From Acidimicrobiaceae bacterium (lineage in GTDB: Bacteria; Actinomycetota; Acidimicrobiia; Acidimicrobiales; RAAP-2): a stretch of 32,249 nucleotides of DNA. Location of the stretch: positions 1 to 32,249 of the forward strand of contig PKWW01000002.1 of the NCBI GenBank assembly GCA_003132165.1. Direction: 5' to 3'. The notes beneath the pieces are model-generated. The model searched no databases. It had not been told where the DNA came from and worked only from the letters and a program-made list of their open reading frames with translations. Every line of letters starts with the position of its first letter. The first letter of the stretch is position 1. Of the stretch, positions 30,182 to 32,249 are shown one piece after another. Both the position numbers and the translations under genes were made by a program.

Positions 30182-30757
30182 TCACCAATCAGTGCGGCGG
30201 CGCTCTCGGCGGCGGCGCGGAGTCATGTCGAAGTCGTGGGGCCGGGGAGGGTCGAAGTCGAACACCGTGTCGAAATCGAGACGATCGCCGGCGAACGCCA
30301 TCCGCTCCTGGTCAATGATTCGACAGAGCGCACTCGGATGGTGCACGAAACCTAGATTTACAGTCCCCGACCTCGTCTCGAGCAACACCACGCCGCGCCT
30401 CGTCATTCGCTCGTGCAGGCGCTGGCCCACCCTCGTGGCGACGACGTCGCGCAAATCAACTTCGCTCCGATGATGGTGCAGCACACCTCCCTCGATGATG
30501 ATGCGCTGACTGGTGACGCGAACCTTGTGCGATCGCCACCGCCACATTCGAGTCGCGACCACGATCAGGCACGGTCCGGCGAGGACGAGCAGCAGCCATG
30601 ATCGCACCGAGTGCACGAAGTGCAAATGAGCCGCCGCGTATTCGACCACGACCACGGAGGTCACCGTCGCGAACATCGGCACCAACAGGCCGTGCGCGAC
30701 CGGCGTCACCGTGATGACCCGTTCCTCGCCGTAGCGCAGCAAAAACTTCCTACTCAT
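30182..30757 (-). CDS. Bacterial PH-domain membrane protein
   Basis: The 191-residue protein starts with a basic cytoplasmic segment, has two membrane helices (about residues 20-75: GLLVPMFATVTSVVVVEYAA and WLLLVLAGPCLIVVATRMW), and then a bPH2-like domain: HKVRVTSQRIIIEGGVLHHHRSEVDLRDVVATRVGQ. An arginine-rich tail ends it. Such proteins are membrane-anchored with unknown roles. ATG 30757 has GAGG directly upstream and TAGCAT 7 nt upstream; the longer frame (30787) is less likely. It is the first gene of the nine-gene minus-strand run. Confidence 0.78.
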   Translation of the reverse strand: MSRKFLLRYGEERVITVTPVAHGLLVPMFATVTSVVVVEYAAAHLHFVHSVRSWLLLVLAGPCLIVVATRMWRWRSHKVRVTSQRIIIEGGVLHHHRSEVDLRDVVATRVGQRLHERMTRRGVVLLETRSGTVNLGFVHHPSALCRIIDQERMAFAGDRLDFDTVFDFDPPRPHDFDMTPRRRRERRRTDW

Positions 30758-30764
30758 AACCTCA

Positions 30765-30770
30765 ATGCTA
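30765..30770 (-). promoter_or_regulatory. Putative -10 element (TAGCAT) for the nine-gene minus-strand run
   Basis: TAGCAT on the minus strand ends 7 nt before ATG 30757. It is the most upstream promoter candidate for the run ending with alaC. The divergent EamA gene starts 76 bp away. Confidence 0.4.
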
Positions 30771-30821
30771 AGTACTCGCAGTGACATTCACGGTGACCGT
30801 TACCCGATTGACAGCAAGTTC

Positions 30822-30827
30822 TAAGGT
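30822..30827 (+). promoter_or_regulatory. TAAGGT before the EamA gene: -10 element or ribosome site
   Basis: TAAGGT fits TANNNT and ends 6 nt before ATG 30834, but AAGG could equally serve as Shine-Dalgarno. An isolated TTGACA (30809-30814 region) lies too close to be its -35. Confidence 0.3.
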
Positions 30828-30833
30828 GCCAGA

Positions 30834-31727
30834 ATGAATTCCTCATCGACACGGTCGTGGCTGCCCGCTTATCTGGGCGTCGGCCTCGCGTGGGGCTGTT
30901 CGTTCCTCTTTATAAAGCTGTCACTTGGATTCCTCGCTCCATTCGGCGTCGCCTTCTTCCGATGTTCACTCGGCGCTCTCACCTTGATCACGATCCTGCG
31001 AGCGAGCAAGAACCGCTTCCCGAGGGGCGTCGTCGTCTGGGCCCACCTCTGGGTGACGGCACTCCTTATGAACGTCATTCCCGGCATCCTCTTCGCCATC
31101 GCCGAGACGAGGACGACTTCGATCCTCGCCGGCATCATCAACGCGCTCACTCCGCTGACGGCACTGTTCTTCATCGTCGTCGTCTTCCGTGACGAACCCA
31201 CGTCCTCACGAGAGCTGTGGGGTCTCGGTCTTGGCCTCGTCGGTGTCGTGGTGACCCTCGGTGTGTGGCGGGGCTTCGGGACCAACCCCTGGTGGGCAGT
31301 CGGCGCGTTGCTACTCTCGGTGACCCTCTACGGCGTTGCCTTCCCCTACACGCGGCGCCACCTGTCCCCGCGTGGCATCGCGCCGGTGTCGCTCGCGAGC
31401 GCGCAACTCCTCCTGGCGTCGATCACGCTGTTGCCCTTCGTGATCGTTGACGGTACGAACGGTCACGCAATCAGCGTGAAGGCCGTCTTCGGTATCCTCG
31501 CCCTCGGCGTCTTCGGCAGCGGGCTCGCGTTCATGTGGAACTTCCACGTGATCGCAATGGCCGGCAGTTCGCTCGCGAGCACGGTCACCTACATCACGCC
31601 GGTCGTCGCGGTGATCGTGGGCATCGTCTTCTTGAACGAGTCACTTACCTGGTTCGAACCAGTGGGGGGACTCATCGTCCTGCTGGGTGCCGCGATTGGA
31701 CAAGGTCGGTTCGCGAAGCGCCCTTAG
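30834..31727 (+). CDS. EamA/DMT family transporter
   Basis: A 297-residue inner-membrane protein with ten predicted membrane segments in two EamA repeats. The first opens with LGVGLAWGCSFLFIKLSLGFLAPFGVAFFR and the second with ALLLSVTLYGVAFPYTRRHL. The end of repeat two (ASTVTYITPVVAVIVGIVFLNESLTWFEPVGGLIVLLGAAIGQ) is a strong family match. These proteins export amino acids, nucleosides or other metabolites; the substrate cannot be assigned. The gene converges with the haemoglobin gene and overlaps its stop by 4 bp. Confidence 0.9.
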   Translation: MNSSSTRSWLPAYLGVGLAWGCSFLFIKLSLGFLAPFGVAFFRCSLGALTLITILRASKNRFPRGVVVWAHLWVTALLMNVIPGILFAIAETRTTSILAGIINALTPLTALFFIVVVFRDEPTSSRELWGLGLGLVGVVVTLGVWRGFGTNPWWAVGALLLSVTLYGVAFPYTRRHLSPRGIAPVSLASAQLLLASITLLPFVIVDGTNGHAISVKAVFGILALGVFGSGLAFMWNFHVIAMAGSSLASTVTYITPVVAVIVGIVFLNESLTWFEPVGGLIVLLGAAIGQGRFAKRP

Positions 31728-32098
31728 ACGTTGCGAAGCTGGTGCGCCGCCATGTCAAAGTAAGAATTCATCTCGTTGAACTGCTCGTCGGTGAGTTCAT
31801 CGCGCACACTCGCGAGCGCGAACGACATCGCGGCGAGCCACGCATCGCGGGCTTTCTTCGTAATTCGAAAGGGTACGTGGCGCATCCTGAGGCGCGGGTG
31901 ACCCCGCTCTTCCATGTAGAGCTTCGGTCCACCCCAGTACTGGACGAGGAAGATCACGAGATGACGCTTCGAGTCGGTGAGGTCCTCTGGATACATCGCG
32001 CGCAGCAACTCGTCCGCTTGCACTCCGACGTAGAACGCATCGACGAGTCGTTCGAAGAAAGGCTCACCGCCAACTTGTTCGTACAGAGAATAATCCAC
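31724..32098 (-). CDS. glbO: Group II truncated haemoglobin (GlbO-like)
   Basis: The 124-residue globin matches actinobacterial group II proteins. It shows YEQVGGEPFFERLVDAFY with the B10 Tyr, RAMYPEDL, FLVQYWGGPKLYMEERGHPRLRMRHVPFRI with the proximal His in RMRH, and WLAAM with the G8 Trp typical of group II. It binds O2 and may handle NO or support redox chemistry. The start is GTG 32098; TAGCGT precedes it by 6 nt, and GGAG lies between. It converges with, and overlaps by 4 bp, the EamA gene. Confidence 0.93.
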   Translation of the reverse strand: MDYSLYEQVGGEPFFERLVDAFYVGVQADELLRAMYPEDLTDSKRHLVIFLVQYWGGPKLYMEERGHPRLRMRHVPFRITKKARDAWLAAMSFALASVRDELTDEQFNEMNSYFDMAAHQLRNV

Positions 32099-32104
32099 GT
32101 CTCC

Positions 32105-32110
32105 ACGCTA
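32105..32110 (-). promoter_or_regulatory. Putative -10 element (TAGCGT) for glbO
   Basis: On the minus strand TAGCGT ends 6 nt before GTG 32098, in the same CTAGCGTGGA context as before the pimB'-like gene. Confidence 0.45.
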
Positions 32111-32151
32111 GAGGCTGTTGCTCTAGACTTGTTCGAGTCTCTTAGTAGACG

Positions 32152-32223
<72 letters not shown>

Positions 32224-32249
32224 CCGCATGTGCTTGACCCCATTGACTG

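Overview
The window looks like chromosome of a high-GC actinobacterium, and I think class Acidimicrobiia is the most likely home. That placement is an inference. It rests on two F420-type enzymes (Ddn-like and luciferase-like), a PimB'-type phosphatidylinositol mannoside mannosyltransferase, a coenzyme-B12-dependent ribonucleotide reductase with NrdR-like boxes, a group II truncated haemoglobin, and many start codons that sit 6-8 nt after a TANNNT -10 element, as in leaderless actinobacterial transcripts.

Layout. 1-6.0 kb: a beta-hydroxyacid dehydrogenase, a Ddn-family protein, a thioredoxin, then a pyruvate dehydrogenase-type operon (E1 alpha, E1 beta, E2 joined by ATGA overlaps; no E3 here). 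6.1-9.7 kb, minus strand: MmgE/PrpD protein, haem A synthase CtaA, an unknown protein and a small zincin metallopeptidase. 9.8-11.5 kb: a MarR regulator overlapping an MFS exporter, with a palindrome over the probable promoter. 11.6-17.6 kb: a RecQ helicase with a C-terminal phosphoribosyltransferase-like domain, a phosphoribosyltransferase/hydrolase fusion, and PolX. 17.6-19.3 kb: the most unusual stretch, a HTH antitoxin plus RelE-like toxin pair lying between two clusters of a degenerate 22-bp repeat. 19.3-24.8 kb: nrdJ, with two NrdR-like boxes and a 26-bp palindrome in the divergent region, then glycerol kinase and a SMP-30 lactonase whose ribosome-binding site is a run of ten G. 24.8-30.8 kb: nine closely spaced minus-strand genes (PH-domain membrane protein, two small Cys-rich proteins, a thioredoxin-fold protein, PimB', SRPBCC protein, ROK kinase, LLM oxidoreductase, AlaC). 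30.8-32.2 kb: an EamA transporter, convergent truncated haemoglobin and tRNA-Gly(TCC).

Most of the window is core metabolism. The part that ordinary genes do not explain is the 22-bp repeat family: six near-perfectly phased units between the toxin stop and the nrdJ stop (19129-19260), at least seven more in both orientations upstream of the antitoxin (17739-17935), and one stray unit 4 kb away (13879-13901). The units are too degenerate and spacerless for CRISPR and are not a multiple of 3, so they are not a coding repeat. They look like a mobile or protein-binding repeat that brackets the toxin-antitoxin cassette.
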